The position numbers were made by a program, and so were the translations under genes. Shown here piece after piece: positions 55,201-62,062 of a stretch of 64,000 nt of DNA (position 1 is its first letter; each line of letters starts with the position of its first letter). The notes under the pieces are model-generated. The model saw nothing but the letters and a program-made list of their open reading frames with translations, had not been told where the DNA came from and ran no database searches. This stretch comes from Alviniconcha marisindica (lineage: Eukaryota > Mollusca > Gastropoda > Provannidae), in contig JABMCL010000191.1 of assembly GCA_018857735.1 (NCBI GenBank), positions 354,501-418,500 of the forward strand. Reading direction: 5' to 3'.

Positions 55201-57211
55201 GTAGTTCTGAAGTTATGATTTGTTGTAATATTTACTTTTTTGCCCCAATATGCCCACAGAATGCAAATTAGAGAAATCCTGAGATTTAAGGTCCCACCTG
55301 GAAGCTATTTTGCATATAAACAGTCTAATATTTAGGAATCTCATTCTCCACAGTACAAATATTAGGCCCAATTTTTTGTAGACCTTCATTTTGATTATTC
55401 TTCCAGATATTTCACATCAAACTTGCTAAATTCATAAAAAATGCCACCCATCAATCTTAGAAATGGTAAAAAAATCATAAAACTCTTCTACTTGTCATAT
55501 AACCTTACTTTTTGTCCCAAAATAACCACAGTTAAGAACTCTACATGATGCCATACTTTTCCGATTGATCACAGAGAAAATTTAAAAGTCAATTTTTTTT
55601 CAGGGTGACCTTGCATCACCTTACAGGCCCCATTTCAAGGGCATATATGCGGAAGCGATGTCCCCCAAATCCTCTGTCTCCAACATCCTGAAATTGTTGC
55701 TAACTGGACTGACTTCAAACCCCCATTTCAAAAAAAAGTGCACATCAGTCTCGGCTATGTCTTCTTTTTGCAGCCATTTACCTAATATATACGAAACGAA
55801 TAAATCCAAAATTTGCAACAGAAAGTGAGTGTAATCATATATATATATATATATATCTATATATCTATATATATGTGTCCTTCAGTATGTGTATGCTCCT
55901 TTCAGACATTTGATCTAGATCTAATTTCTGAGTAACCATGCAGGCTTCCTGAGTGCTGATGTCAGTAAAACAATTGATCCACTCACCCATTTACAGACTG
56001 AATCAGTCACTTTTGTTGCAAATGTTGGCTTCATTCGCTAGATCTGTCTGAGTGATTCTGGTGATATTTGTGGCCCAAAATGGCACTTGAATGTAGAACA
56101 CTCTGATAGTGGAGAATCCACCAACTTGGCATGCACGATCGCTTGTGCGGTCGCCTCAGCAGCCATGGCTGACCGTGCAGCTGTGGTAATAAAATCTCTT
56201 TCTTATCATGTTTCGGTGGCTGAATGTTGAACGTATGAATAGTTTTGAACTCTTATTTTAGTATAACTTTGAAGAAGAAAGATTGATCTTTCTGCTGATA
56301 TTTTTTATGAGAGTGTCCGTGGTCTAAAAATAGTACAAAATCCGTTAAACACATTTCAAACAACTTTATTCAGGACTTCTGCTTGTCGAAGGCAGCCATC
56401 ATGGATATGGAAAGAAAGCTTAGCAACAGCACTTTTAATTGATATAGATTTCATCGTGGCTAGACTAGTGTACGTCCAACACTCCGCGTCTGAAAGCTGC
56501 TTACAGCGAGCGGTGTTCGCAGCCTATGCGCATCGCTGACAGAAGGCAGCGCTTAGGGGTACCGAGATTGGGGTGAATTTTCACATTCTTTTTCAAAGTG
56601 TAATAAACATAACAACACAGTTAAGAAGATGAGACATGAAGCTTTTCTCAACAGTAATTTTGATTGAGATTGGATCAAAAATACATAAGAAATCCGTCAA
56701 TGAAAATCGCTAAAACTAGACCAACTTAGTTAAGCGGAACGCAGCCGTGAGCACTTTGGACTACCTACTGGCACTGAAGGTTTTACACAGAACTGGTTAG
56801 GGCACAGGAAGAAGCAGAAGCATTAATCATGTAATGTCAAGGTCACTTCACTGTCCCAGGCCAAGATATTTTTTTTTTACTTTTTTTTTTTACTGTGCAA
56901 TGATGAATGAGTATGACTTCAGTGACTTCTAATACTATGGTGGTATAAAATAATCAAAGCCAAATGCACCTCTATTCCTAATGACAAGGGACATCACACA
57001 TGGAAATGCAGGATACTTTTTCATTAGCTACATGGATGCAATTGTACAACAGCAAAAAAGCTAAAACCTCACCGGAGGATAAATGCTCTAAAATGAGGTG
57101 CCGTATTCCCTCGACCACGGCAAGATCTTCTGACTCAAGGAGAGTAAACGTGTCCTCCAGCTTGACTGTCTGACTGGAGTGGTCAGTGGCCCCTGACTGG
57201 CTGCTGGCCAT
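31899..57211 (-). CDS. TSC1: TSC1 (hamartin), complete 22-coding-exon gene
   Basis: Hamartin is the scaffold and stabiliser of the TSC1-TSC2-TBC1D7 complex, which acts on lysosomes as a GTPase-activating unit for RHEB and so restrains mTORC1. Twenty-two coding exons total 3,978 bases (1,325 aa plus stop), with every junction in frame; human hamartin is 1,164 aa. The N-terminal helical core (about residues 1-290) includes [43 protein letters not shown] and [12 protein letters not shown], each matching human counterparts ([55 protein letters not shown]). A Ser/Pro-rich middle (about 300-760) follows. The signature [20 protein letters not shown] leads into the coiled coil (about 800-1,100), with [20 protein letters not shown] matching human [20 protein letters not shown]. 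The C-terminus is an acidic, serine-rich disordered tail. The intron from exon F to G is GC-AG. Nearly every intron carries minisatellites. Confidence 0.97.
33088..33156 (-). CDS. TSC1: TSC1 exon 21
   Basis: Acceptor TTTGTCGACAG, donor CTTAAG|GTTGGT. Residues 1055-1077, [23 protein letters not shown], part of the coiled coil. Confidence 0.9.
33170..34300. repeat. 27-bp minisatellite, left part
   Basis: About 40 copies of a 27-base unit (CAATGGGACTTAGTACTGCA CCACACT and variants with GTGCC, GTCACTT or shorter spacing). It begins about a dozen bases from the TSC1 exon 21 acceptor. As 27 is a multiple of three, a 316-codon open frame runs antisense to TSC1; it encodes only (QWDLVLHHT)n-like repeats. 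Confidence 0.97.
34301..34499 (+). mobile_element. Retroelement 3'-tail insertion inside the minisatellite
   Basis: About 199 bases of unrelated, T-rich sequence interrupt the array. The insert ends CCCCCACTGGGGTTTCTGAA ATAAAATTACTTGACTTG, a tail style seen in truncated non-LTR elements. The 29 bases left of it (34,272-34,300) are repeated exactly on its right (34,500-34,528), consistent with a target-site duplication. Confidence 0.7.
34500..34645. repeat. 27-bp minisatellite, right part
   Basis: Four or five further units of the same array beyond the insertion. Confidence 0.9.
34875..35175. repeat. Degenerate ~55-65 bp tandem repeats with an inserted dispersed element
   Basis: CACTGCAGGAGTGATGGAGA T and close variants recur four times between AAAATG/GGGAAAAAA stretches. 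Between units three and four lies TTACGCCCAGTCAACCAGTG TGGTTATATCAGGGCGATCA, a copy of a dispersed motif also found near 4,065-4,110, 46,640-46,680 and 61,600-61,650. Confidence 0.75.
35214..35302 (-). CDS. TSC1: TSC1 exon 20
   Basis: Acceptor TTTTTGTGCAG, donor ACAAAG|GTTTGT. Residues 1025-1054, [30 protein letters not shown]. Confidence 0.9.
35390..35582. repeat. ~31-bp minisatellite
   Basis: Six copies of CAGACCTCCCTGCCTCTTTG CCACTCTTGA, alternating GAGCAGAC and GATGAGAC starts, so a 62-base higher-order unit is visible. It lies in the intron about 90 bases upstream of exon 20. Confidence 0.97.
35831..35978 (-). CDS. TSC1: TSC1 exon 19
   Basis: Acceptor TTTTGTTCAG, donor AAAAG|GTGAGC. 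Residues 976-1024; [20 protein letters not shown], then HLQQQQRL, corresponding to human [20 protein letters not shown]. Confidence 0.93.
36296..36391 (-). CDS. TSC1: TSC1 exon 18
   Basis: Acceptor CACGGTACAG, donor AGTCAG|GTAAGC. Residues 944-975, [20 protein letters not shown], then [12 protein letters not shown]; coiled-coil heptads. Confidence 0.92.
36410..36620. repeat. ~30-bp minisatellite beside TSC1 exon 18 acceptor
   Basis: About seven units of GGGAACACTGTACACACTTT GTACATCACTA. The array begins some 20 bases from the exon 18 acceptor. Confidence 0.9.
36705..37392. repeat. ~45/91-bp minisatellite spanning TSC1 exon 17 donor
   Basis: Units alternate as GAACAAAGAGAAGGTACACA CTGTTTTCAGTTCACTAACT ACCCAG and a sister with AATAAAGGAGAAAGTACACA GTTTTCTGTTC, giving a 91-base higher-order period. 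On the minus strand the units contain GTGAACTGAAAACA|GTGTGTACC, a copy of the last ~12 exon bases and the donor of exon 17 (GATGAACTGAAAACA|GTGCGTACC). About 15 units in all. Confidence 0.93.
37391..37487 (-). CDS. TSC1: TSC1 exon 17
   Basis: Acceptor TTTCCTGCAG, donor AAAACA|GTGCGT. Residues 911-943, [20 protein letters not shown], then [12 protein letters not shown]. Its donor is duplicated in the downstream intron. Confidence 0.92.
38196..38290. repeat. (TG)n microsatellite
   Basis: Nearly 90 bases of TG with GAGTGCATG interruptions, immediately downstream of the TSC1 exon 16 donor on the minus strand. Confidence 0.95.
38334..38464 (-). CDS. TSC1: TSC1 exon 16
   Basis: Acceptor GGCTGTGTGCAG, donor CTTTAA|GTGAGT. 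Residues 868-910, [20 protein letters not shown], then [23 protein letters not shown]; corresponds to human [20 protein letters not shown]. Confidence 0.93.
38468..38990. repeat. Tandem array of TCACAGCCATGCTTCA units
   Basis: Some 25 copies of a short unit (TCACAGCCATGCTTCA plus ACCA or CTCAACCAG), with a higher-order block of about 112 bases duplicated near 38,740-38,940. It starts within ten bases of the exon 16 acceptor. Confidence 0.95.
38990..39428. repeat. Tandem array of CTGTGCTCAGTGAACAAAGAGACTGAG units
   Basis: About eleven units of ~39 bases fill the remainder of the same intron, ending a few bases from the exon 15 donor. The intron between exons 15 and 16 is almost wholly minisatellite. 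Confidence 0.95.
39436..39602 (-). CDS. TSC1: TSC1 exon 15 (start of coiled coil)
   Basis: Acceptor TGCTTGTCCAG, donor GCTCTG|GTAAGA. Residues 812-867, including [20 protein letters not shown] and [20 protein letters not shown]; human hamartin has IRTLRDQLLLLHNQLLY and [20 protein letters not shown]. Confidence 0.97.
39600..39845 (-). repeat. Tandem duplications of TSC1 exon 15 5' end and acceptor
   Basis: AGCATCAAGATCTCACCCCT AAGGATG...GGAGGACCACCTGG TCAAGCATG (39,648-39,700) repeats ~55 bases of exon 15 with its acceptor; a weaker copy, CAGCAGCAAAATCTCATCCC TCAGAATACGGACTTTACCC, follows at 39,735-39,810, and a stub at about 39,825. The first copy keeps an AG acceptor 84 bases upstream of the true one, but its frame meets TAG after four codons. 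Confidence 0.9.
40203..40346 (-). CDS. TSC1: TSC1 exon 14
   Basis: Acceptor GTGCTTTCAG, donor TTTGGAG|GTCAGT. Residues 764-811; [20 protein letters not shown], then [24 protein letters not shown]. Human hamartin has [36 protein letters not shown]. Confidence 0.97.
40335..41170 (-). repeat. ~71-bp minisatellite spanning TSC1 exon 14 acceptor
   Basis: Repeat boundaries (AAAGCACGCC) fall at 40,350, 40,421, 40,490, 40,561, 40,632 and on to about 41,150, a period of 69-71. Each unit contains the intron end (minus strand CCAGGCGTGCTTTCAG) and a diverged copy of the first ~20 exon bases (CTGCTGAGCGGGCGCTGTAC). Some units keep the AG, others have AA. Confidence 0.95.
41450..41494. repeat. (TG)n microsatellite
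   Basis: About 44 bases of TG with one TA interruption, in the intron between TSC1 exons 13 and 14. Confidence 0.95.
41656..42214 (-). CDS. TSC1: TSC1 exon 13 (large serine-rich exon)
   Basis: Acceptor GTGCTTCAG, donor GGCCAG|GTAGGT. Residues 578-763. Low-complexity, Ser/Pro-rich, with a Cys cluster ([12 protein letters not shown] and CRQCQQPL) near residues 710-740 that I cannot match to human hamartin. The CMCQC...CRQC pattern could be a small metal site or chance. Confidence 0.9.
42720..42743. repeat. Poly-C tract
   Basis: C homopolymer of about 18 bases, 40 bases beyond the exon 12 donor. Confidence 0.9.
42784..42932 (-). CDS. TSC1: TSC1 exon 12
   Basis: Acceptor GTGCTGTGCTCCAG, donor AAGAAG|GTATGG. 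Residues 528-577; [20 protein letters not shown], then [16 protein letters not shown]. The acceptor is the first (most exon-proximal) of nine tandem copies. Confidence 0.92.
42925..43440 (-). repeat. 9 x 57-bp array duplicating TSC1 exon 12 acceptor
   Basis: Acceptor boundaries recur at 42,932, 42,989, 43,046, 43,103, 43,159, 43,217, 43,274, 43,331 and 43,388. The period is 57 bases except for one 56/58 pair. Each unit has CTGTGCTCCAG then ACCCCCTGTTGGACGTGTGT, a copy of intron end plus exon start (ACCCCTTGGACC). Copies are nearly identical. Since 57 is 19 codons, the acceptors at 42,989, 43,046 and 43,103 open in-frame, stop-free extensions of [19 protein letters not shown] per copy. Confidence 0.97.
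43484..43630. repeat. Two-to-three-copy tandem repeat, ~66 bp
   Basis: CACTTTGGAGATGG(A/G)TTA, GTAAACAAGCAACAGCTGAA and CACTTGCACACA recur once completely and then in part. Confidence 0.85.
43746..43888 (-). CDS. TSC1: TSC1 exon 11
   Basis: Acceptor CATCTCCACAG, donor GATTCAG|GTCAGT. Residues 480-527, [20 protein letters not shown], then [17 protein letters not shown]; the SLPSFVRTL stretch resembles the human LSDLPGFLGDLAS segment. Confidence 0.92.
44255..44410 (+). mobile_element. 5'-truncated SINE copy
   Basis: AGAATCACATGCAAGTGCAG, GTCTGCTCGAGAGCAAAGAA and TAATCAACAACAACAAA match the 3' end of the full SINE at 50,757-51,112 (AGAATCACATGTGACAAGAG, CTGCTTGCGAGCAGAGAACA, TGATCAACAACAACAAC). 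Confidence 0.8.
45145..45380 (-). CDS. TSC1: TSC1 exon 10
   Basis: Acceptor CTGTCACGCAG, donor TTTGACAG|GTACAG. Residues 402-479; Pro/Ser/Thr-rich ([40 protein letters not shown]), ending GAARTLMFD. Confidence 0.93.
45890..46376. repeat. Tandem array of ~50-60 bp units beside TSC1 exon 9 donor
   Basis: About nine diverged units of AACTAAAAGTGAAGGCAGCC TGATTGCACTTTTAATGGTG, in the intron just downstream of exon 9, beginning about ten bases from the donor. No exon bases are included. Confidence 0.9.
46379..46464 (-). CDS. TSC1: TSC1 exon 9
   Basis: Acceptor TTGTACAG, donor GAGCGA|GTGAGT. Residues 373-401, [20 protein letters not shown] then PVGDEAER. Confidence 0.9.
47527..47612 (-). repeat. 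Tandem duplication of TSC1 exon 8 3' end and donor
   Basis: On the minus strand the last ~35 exon bases (TTCTGCCAGTTTACAGCAGT CCACTGGAG|GTAAGTG) are repeated 79 bases downstream as TTCTCAGCCAGTTTACAGCA GTCCACTGGAG|GTAAGTG, separated by a CA-repeat stretch. Both donors are intact. Confidence 0.95.
47610..47792 (-). CDS. TSC1: TSC1 exon 8
   Basis: Acceptor TGTGATCAG (the only nearby AG that keeps frame), donor ACTGGAG|GTAAGT. Residues 312-372; [40 protein letters not shown] and [14 protein letters not shown]. Confidence 0.92.
48020..48935. repeat. ~60-bp degenerate tandem array
   Basis: About fourteen units of CACACAAGAGGCAGTCAACA ATTGCTTTTT, TGCCATTTTACTCCCAGAAG TAAAAAAC in the intron between TSC1 exons 7 and 8; strongly diverged, so older than the others. 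Confidence 0.9.
49139..49302 (-). CDS. TSC1: TSC1 exon 7
   Basis: Acceptor TGATGCTGCAG, donor TCACAAG|GTAGTC. Residues 257-311, starting [20 protein letters not shown]; human hamartin has [20 protein letters not shown] DP. It is joined to exon 6 through a GC-AG intron. Confidence 0.96.
49445..49722. repeat. (GA)n runs with a duplicated ~115-bp block
   Basis: Three GA runs (about 49,449-49,498; 49,560-49,582; 49,653-49,714) alternate with two copies of CAAACTCTAATTTCTCAAG, ATAGTAGCA, TAGGTCCATTTGGACCT and AACAGCCAGTCAGA. Confidence 0.92.
50249..50322 (-). CDS. TSC1: TSC1 exon 6 (GC donor)
   Basis: Acceptor CATCCTTTCAG, donor TCCAG|GCAAGC. Residues 233-256, [24 protein letters not shown]; human hamartin has [20 protein letters not shown]. 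The split Arg codon AG|G leads into exon 7 WRK, which fixes the unusual donor. Confidence 0.96.
50470..50492. repeat. Short (TG)n tract
   Basis: About 20 bases of TG in TSC1 intron 5. Confidence 0.85.
50640..50745 (+). mobile_element. Non-LTR-like 3' tail
   Basis: TTGCCCCTTGTGGGATGATT AAAGTTTTTGAATTGAA is the tail style of truncated LINE copies in marine invertebrates; it lies directly 5' of the SINE. No coding part is present. Confidence 0.5.
50757..51112 (+). mobile_element. Full-length tRNA-derived SINE
   Basis: The head has an A box (ACAGCTCAGTGGTTAGAGCA) and a B box (GGGTTCAAGTCCC) 30-odd bases apart, as in a tRNA gene. A body of about 280 bases follows and the element ends in (CAA)n. 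It was inserted in the intron between TSC1 exons 5 and 6, antisense to the gene. Related copies lie at 17,450-17,715 (minus) and 44,255-44,410 (truncated). Confidence 0.92.
51188..51342 (-). CDS. TSC1: TSC1 exon 5
   Basis: Acceptor TGGTTACAG, donor ATCGCC|GTAAGC. Residues 181-232; [20 protein letters not shown] then [20 protein letters not shown], the most conserved part of the N-terminal core. Confidence 0.97.
51934..52078 (-). CDS. TSC1: TSC1 exon 4
   Basis: Acceptor GTGTTTGCAG, donor AAACCAG|GTGAAG. Residues 133-180; [20 protein letters not shown] then [21 protein letters not shown]. Human: [34 protein letters not shown]. Confidence 0.97.
52256..52315. repeat. (AT)n followed by poly-C
   Basis: About 24 bases of TA, then 8- and 6-base C runs 25 bases further on. 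Confidence 0.9.
52355..52660 (-). repeat. Three-copy duplication of TSC1 exon 3 3' end and donor
   Basis: CTCACCTTGAGACACTTCAG CAAAGCAGGGAAGATAGGCC TGTCCACCAGGCGGTGTGT (true exon end, 52,651-52,710) recurs at about 52,458-52,520 (CTTACTTTGAGACACCTCAG...) and at 52,367-52,430 (CTTACCTTGAGACACCAGCA...), spaced by GT-rich filler. The far copy keeps a GT donor; the nearer one reads AAAGTAAG. Confidence 0.95.
52656..52808 (-). CDS. TSC1: TSC1 exon 3
   Basis: Acceptor CCCATTCCAG, donor CTCAAG|GTGAGT. Residues 82-132; [44 protein letters not shown]. Human: [20 protein letters not shown] CLK. Confidence 0.97.
53262..53365 (-). CDS. TSC1: TSC1 exon 2
   Basis: Acceptor CCCACGCTAG, donor GACAAG|GTAGTG. 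Residues 47-81; [34 protein letters not shown]. Human: [20 protein letters not shown]. Confidence 0.96.
53506..53524. repeat. Poly-G tract
   Basis: Eighteen or so G, in TSC1 intron 1. Confidence 0.9.
54040..54995. repeat. Tandem array of ~38-60 bp units in TSC1 intron 1
   Basis: Some twenty units of ACTGATGACAGCATGAACTC TAACCACCCACTACTACCCT with variable spacing and many substitutions. No exon boundary lies within it. Confidence 0.92.
55089..56767. mobile_element. Non-autonomous DNA transposon, 1,679 bp, perfect 16-bp TIRs
   Basis: The left end TAGGTAGTCCAAAGTG (55,089-55,104) and the right end CACTTTGGACTACCTA (56,752-56,767) are exact inverted complements. Immediately outside each is CTGGCAC (55,082-55,088 and 56,768-56,774), a 7-bp direct repeat; placing the boundary one base in makes it 8 bp (CTGGCACT) with 15-bp TIRs. 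An ~8-bp duplication with short TIRs suggests hAT-like (P-like is possible). Only short open frames lie inside (longest noticed 65 codons), so no transposase is encoded. It sits in TSC1 intron 1. Composition inside is AT-rich with a CpG-richer stretch at 56,100-56,570. Confidence 0.85.
57073..57211 (-). CDS. TSC1: TSC1 exon 1 (start codon)
   Basis: ATG in strong context (ATCATGG). Residues 1-46, [20 protein letters not shown] then [23 protein letters not shown], donor CTCCG|GTGAGG. A splice acceptor (TTTTTCTTTTTCAG) at 57,281 shows that the exon begins at 57,280 with 69 bases of 5' UTR and that a noncoding exon lies further upstream, possibly near 58.35 kb where GAG|GTGAAG could be its donor. 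Confidence 0.93.
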
Positions 57212-57484
57212 GATGGATGGTACTTTGTTATAACAGTGTACCTCTGCTATTGTGCTAATAGTCAGACAACAGCCTTAACGCTGAAAAAGAAAAATATATT
57301 GTATCATTATATGATATTGATAATGAAATAGTACTACACTAACTTGCAGTTTACACTGACATTTGTTTCTCTTTGAGAACAAGTTCCAGAAATAATATTC
57401 TGAGTCTGAATCTTCACTGTAGTGTCACTTCAGGCCCATTATTGTTGCTGCAATTCCTCCGCAAACTGGTGATGCTGAGAGAAT

Positions 57485-57526
<42 letters not shown>

Positions 57527-57600
57527 CACATGTACATACACAACACATGCACCCCCCCAAAACAACATAAAAAAACAAACAACCCCCCCCCCCTCCCCAA
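57485..57600. repeat. (CA)n microsatellite and poly-C tract
   Basis: About 43 bases of CA (57,487-57,529), then 9-base C runs to 57,595. Confidence 0.95.
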
Positions 57601-57826
57601 ATAAGCAAATAAAGCTGTCATAATTACTAATTAGACATACCTCTGTCATAGTAAGGCTTAGTACACAATCAATATCATTCCAAACCATTCCTAGAAAACC
57701 CCAAATACCATGAAGGTTCTGCAATATGCTTCACTGTTGATATGAAGCCCATCAAAAACAGCCAATAATTACTGAAACTGAAAAGCAAAATAATGGTAAT
57801 CCTGCAACTGTGCAAGCTGTCCTGTG

Positions 57827-57829
<3 letters not shown>

Positions 57830-57889
<60 letters not shown>

Positions 57890-58105
57890 CACTTTTCAAG
57901 GGGTAAAAAAAGATAAACTGAGCACAATAACATTTTCAGTCATTTGAGCAGCATAGCTTCCACGGCGTTTTGTTGGCAGCAGGCTTCATGTAACCTCTTG
58001 CGCTACGGCGCTTGTGGCTCATTTAGACACGAGGCGCTCAAAATATATTAATTATTATATCATTATCTTATCAGAGAGAGAGAGAGATAGAGAGAGACAG
58101 AGAGA
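57830..58105. repeat. (GA)n microsatellites upstream of TSC1
   Basis: GA runs at 57,831-57,889 and 58,073-58,112. Confidence 0.95.
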
Positions 58106-58806
58106 GAGACAGACACACAGAGAGCAAATCGCAAGATTCTGTTCTAAACCGATTGAAACGAGTTCGGGAAATGCACCAAAAACAGGCTCAGTATCAATCA
58201 AAAATAGCAAGCCCGAAGTCTGTAAGAATGTCATAATATTTAAAGACGACATGTAGTCTGTTAAAAACCGACCGACGACTACTTTCAGTGTCAAATTTGT
58301 GTGAAGTCAGAGAAAGAATAAGTCACGAGATTTTCAGTCCTTCACCTCAGTTTCCATTATGATCATCAAAGGGAAGTCATTCTCTTTTACATTTGCAGAT
58401 TACCTTATAGTACTTTGCAGAGCTCTACTTTCGATATCATTTAGATACAACACGCAGAACAGTAATATTTTTGTAAAATGTTGTAAGCTATAATGTGTGC
58501 AGCAGGATATATATAAATGCTATATATTAGTGTATTTATGACTGTAATTTTCTTTTGAAAGAAAGAAAGAAAGACTCATGTCCGGGATTTTGAGTGAAGA
58601 AATTACTTGAGCGAAATGGCAAAAGAAGAACAACAATACAAAATGATCTGTCGATCTGCACCTAAAACAAAACATATAATAAAAGTCAGTCGCTTGAAGT
58701 ACAGATTTTCTTCATGCCATTCACTGGGCTCTGATTCAGTTAACTGTTTTCTTTCTTCCAGAGAAGCCATCGCCAGATTACTATAAAAACTGACTAGACC
58801 AAAACC

Positions 58807-58915
58807 ATGCACACACACACACACACGCACGCACGCACACACAAACGCCCGTGCATGCGCGCGCACACACACCGCACGCGCACGCACGCACGCATGCACA
58901 CAGAGAACACATTCA
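58807..58915. repeat. (CA)n/(CG)-interrupted microsatellite
   Basis: CA repeats with GCACGCACGC and GCGCGCAC interruptions, able to adopt Z-DNA; in the TSC1-POLR1H intergenic region. Confidence 0.9.
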
Positions 58916-59354
58916 AGTACACGCACATGCCCATGTGCATGCATACACATATGAAAGCATATATGGGCAAACATGCCAGTGAATATTTCAGGGTAGATAA
59001 AAATTGTAATCTTTATGAATGTTTACCCAGCGAAGCTTTCAAGGTGGAACAGACGGCAAAGACAATATAAAAGGAGTAGCTTTTTTTCTGACAAAGCATA
59101 TTTTGTCCAACAGGAAAAAGAGATCAGAATAGAATTGCGGAATTTAGTGTTTTAAAATGCCCTGTTCAGTTTATATGCATTTATATAATTATAATAATAA
59201 TAATAATAAATGCATTTTAGTGTGCTGAAATTCCTCAGTGATACATGTGTGAGGCTCAAAGCACTAGACATGAAAACAATATAATGCACAAACTTATTCA
59301 AGTCAATAATGCAGTACATATCTCACTCAATCCCTCCCTCTCCCTCCCATCCAT

Positions 59355-59570
<216 letters not shown>

Positions 59571-59919
59571 TCTCACCAACCCACCCCATAATAAGTGAAG
59601 ACAGCAGAGCTCTAAGAAACAAAACAATGACCATATTTATTTGAAAGTAAACTTATAAATAAAGATATATGAATTGAAGAAATGAACTTCATGATTGAGT
59701 GATAATTTTTTGGAGCTTGACTGACACACTCAGTGGTGCCTCTTTGAAGTTTTATCTGTGGTGTGATGCACCCACAACCACAGTCTTGATTTTTGATTTT
59801 GACCTTGACTTACATATACAGCAACTATTGACTGAACACTGACGCTGGCTGCCAACTGAAAACAGCAACCTAACCTTAAAAATAAATAAATAAATTATTC
59901 ATATTTTATTTTTAGACAG

Positions 59920-60040
<121 letters not shown>

Positions 60041-60144
60041 CCTGTAAGACAGAGGGTTACAGGTCATAGGGTCAGCTACAGACTGTTTTACCTTTGACAG
60101 CAAACGAAGAATGGTAGAGTGGTTTCCCCTCGTTATCCCTTTTG

Positions 60145-60155
60145 CACGTGTGACG
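60145..60155. promoter_or_regulatory. E-box CACGTG with adjoining TGACG
   Basis: GCACGTGTGACG, 45-50 bases 5' of the POLR1H ATG. CACGTG is the site for Myc/Max, USF and MITF-type factors; TGACG is a CRE half-site. A Pol I subunit gene is a reasonable target, but function is inference. Confidence 0.35.
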
Positions 60156-60194
60156 ATTCTCCGAATTGTTAGCATTAAATTTTGTTCACGCATG

Positions 60195-60324
60195 ATGACG
60201 TCCAAACACAACATTTTCACGTCGGATCCAGAATTTTGTCCGGACTGTGGAACCATTCTTCCTGTGCCAGGAGTAGAAGACCTGGTGGTCTGTAAGAAGT
60301 GTGGTTACAGCGTGCCAGTGGAAG
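60195..60324 (+). CDS. POLR1H: POLR1H exon 1 (N-terminal zinc ribbon)
   Basis: [43 protein letters not shown], donor GGAAG|GTCTGT in phase 1. Human ZNRD1 has DLDFCSDCGSVLPLPG and CIRCGF at the same positions. Confidence 0.93.
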
Positions 60325-61981
60325 GTCTGTGACTGTCGCTGTCTCCATTTTCAGCTTCAAGATTCTTTAATTTTTATTATAAAATTTTAAAGTCGGCTGT
60401 CATTAGAATTTTATTTGACTTTTGTGTGCTCCATGTACTAGGCGGGGGTGAGGGGGGGGGGGGCAGAGAGAGAGAGAGAGAGAGAGAGAGACTTGCAGTT
60501 ATCCGACTATACCAGTTTGGCCATCCTGGGTCCTGGGGGCCTGTCGTAAAATTCTTATACTGTTACAGACCTGTAGACAAAGATAAGTATTATATCCTAT
60601 GTCTATGAGCTACTGGGAACCAGACTGCTGTTTTGCTAGTGCATAGCTACCGTTGTGCCACTTTGGTCAACAGCGTAGCTCTGGGTGTCATCTCCACCCA
60701 TGCACATTATAATATTTTTTTGATATATCATCTGCTGTCTAGTGAATGAAACACCTAGACTACGCAACACGTTTGTAGAACTCCTGCATGATTACTTGAA
60801 TAATGCCAGAGTGGGAACTTAAGCAACTGATGTTGGTAAAAAGTTTAAGGTTCTGGGTGGGGAATTGATGGGGAGGATGAGAAACGGCTAAAATGTTTAT
60901 AAAAAAAAAAAAATCTTATAAAAAAATTCAAATGTTTGCTGAAATCCGAAATTTCTAAGGGTGTTCAGTCTGTTGCTGGTGGTGCCTGGAGAAAGCAACA
61001 ATTCTGGGGGAATGTCCACAAGGTTGTTGATGACTGACTTTTTTAGGATTATAAATTATTACTATTAGTATTACTGTATTACTATTAGCACTTCTGATTC
61101 AGTGATTGCAACTGATGACCTTCGACCAGTCTGTTGATCATTATTGTCACTGGGGTGTATAATATTTAATAAGAATAATGTAACAATATTAGTTCTCTTG
61201 TCTTCACCAGTTTCAGGTTGCAGCCATCTGGACAGCTCCCCCCTCCATCCCCCACCACTGAATTTTATAAATCTCATCTGATCTGTGTTTGGTTGCAACT
61301 TGTAGTTGTAGCAGTGTATTTAAATCACACTCCACTCCTAAGTACTGAGATTCAGTCTTTATGAAGTTATTTAGTGCATGCACATGTATGTACTTCAAGT
61401 TTAAATTTTCAAAAGTTATCGGTTCAGTTAATACTAATAGACTACAACTTTTAGAATAGTCAGTTGAAAAGAAACTTGCAGTGAGAATCAGGACATACTT
61501 CCTTCTTTTTGTTGTTGTTGTTGCTGTTGTCTGCCAGAAGCAGAAATCTTCCATGTTCAACCAACAGTTTGTTCAGGAGGTTGTAAAGTAAGCAACTGGT
61601 TGTTAACACCCAGTCAACTGTGTAGGTCACATTTGGGCAGACCTACTGACAGAAACTGTGAAAAAATGGATTGTGGACCATCCTTTTTTGTGTGTTTGTG
61701 TTTGTTTCAATTTCAGCTTTCTTTGGCATTGAGAGAATAGCAACGACAGTGTTCAACAAGCCCAAAACCAAAACAGAACTGAAACGTGACCGTGAGATGG
61801 TGGCTACAGTTCCTTCAGGGCCCAAGGTAAAGCTCATCATCATGTTCTGACAGTGACAGTGAGATTTAGGACAGAAAGCTCATCATCATGTTCTGACAGT
61901 GACAGTGAGATTTAGGACAGAAAGTGGCTGGGATTATTTGAGAAAATGCTGGAGTTTAATTAAGCCCCCAAACCAGATCTG

Positions 61982-62062
<81 letters not shown>

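Noticed and set aside
60111..60194. Upstream in-frame ATG for POLR1H (adds 28 residues)
   Set aside because: Good context, but the family starts a few residues before the first zinc ribbon; the extra peptide has no conserved counterpart, so the start at 60,195 (or 60,192) was preferred.
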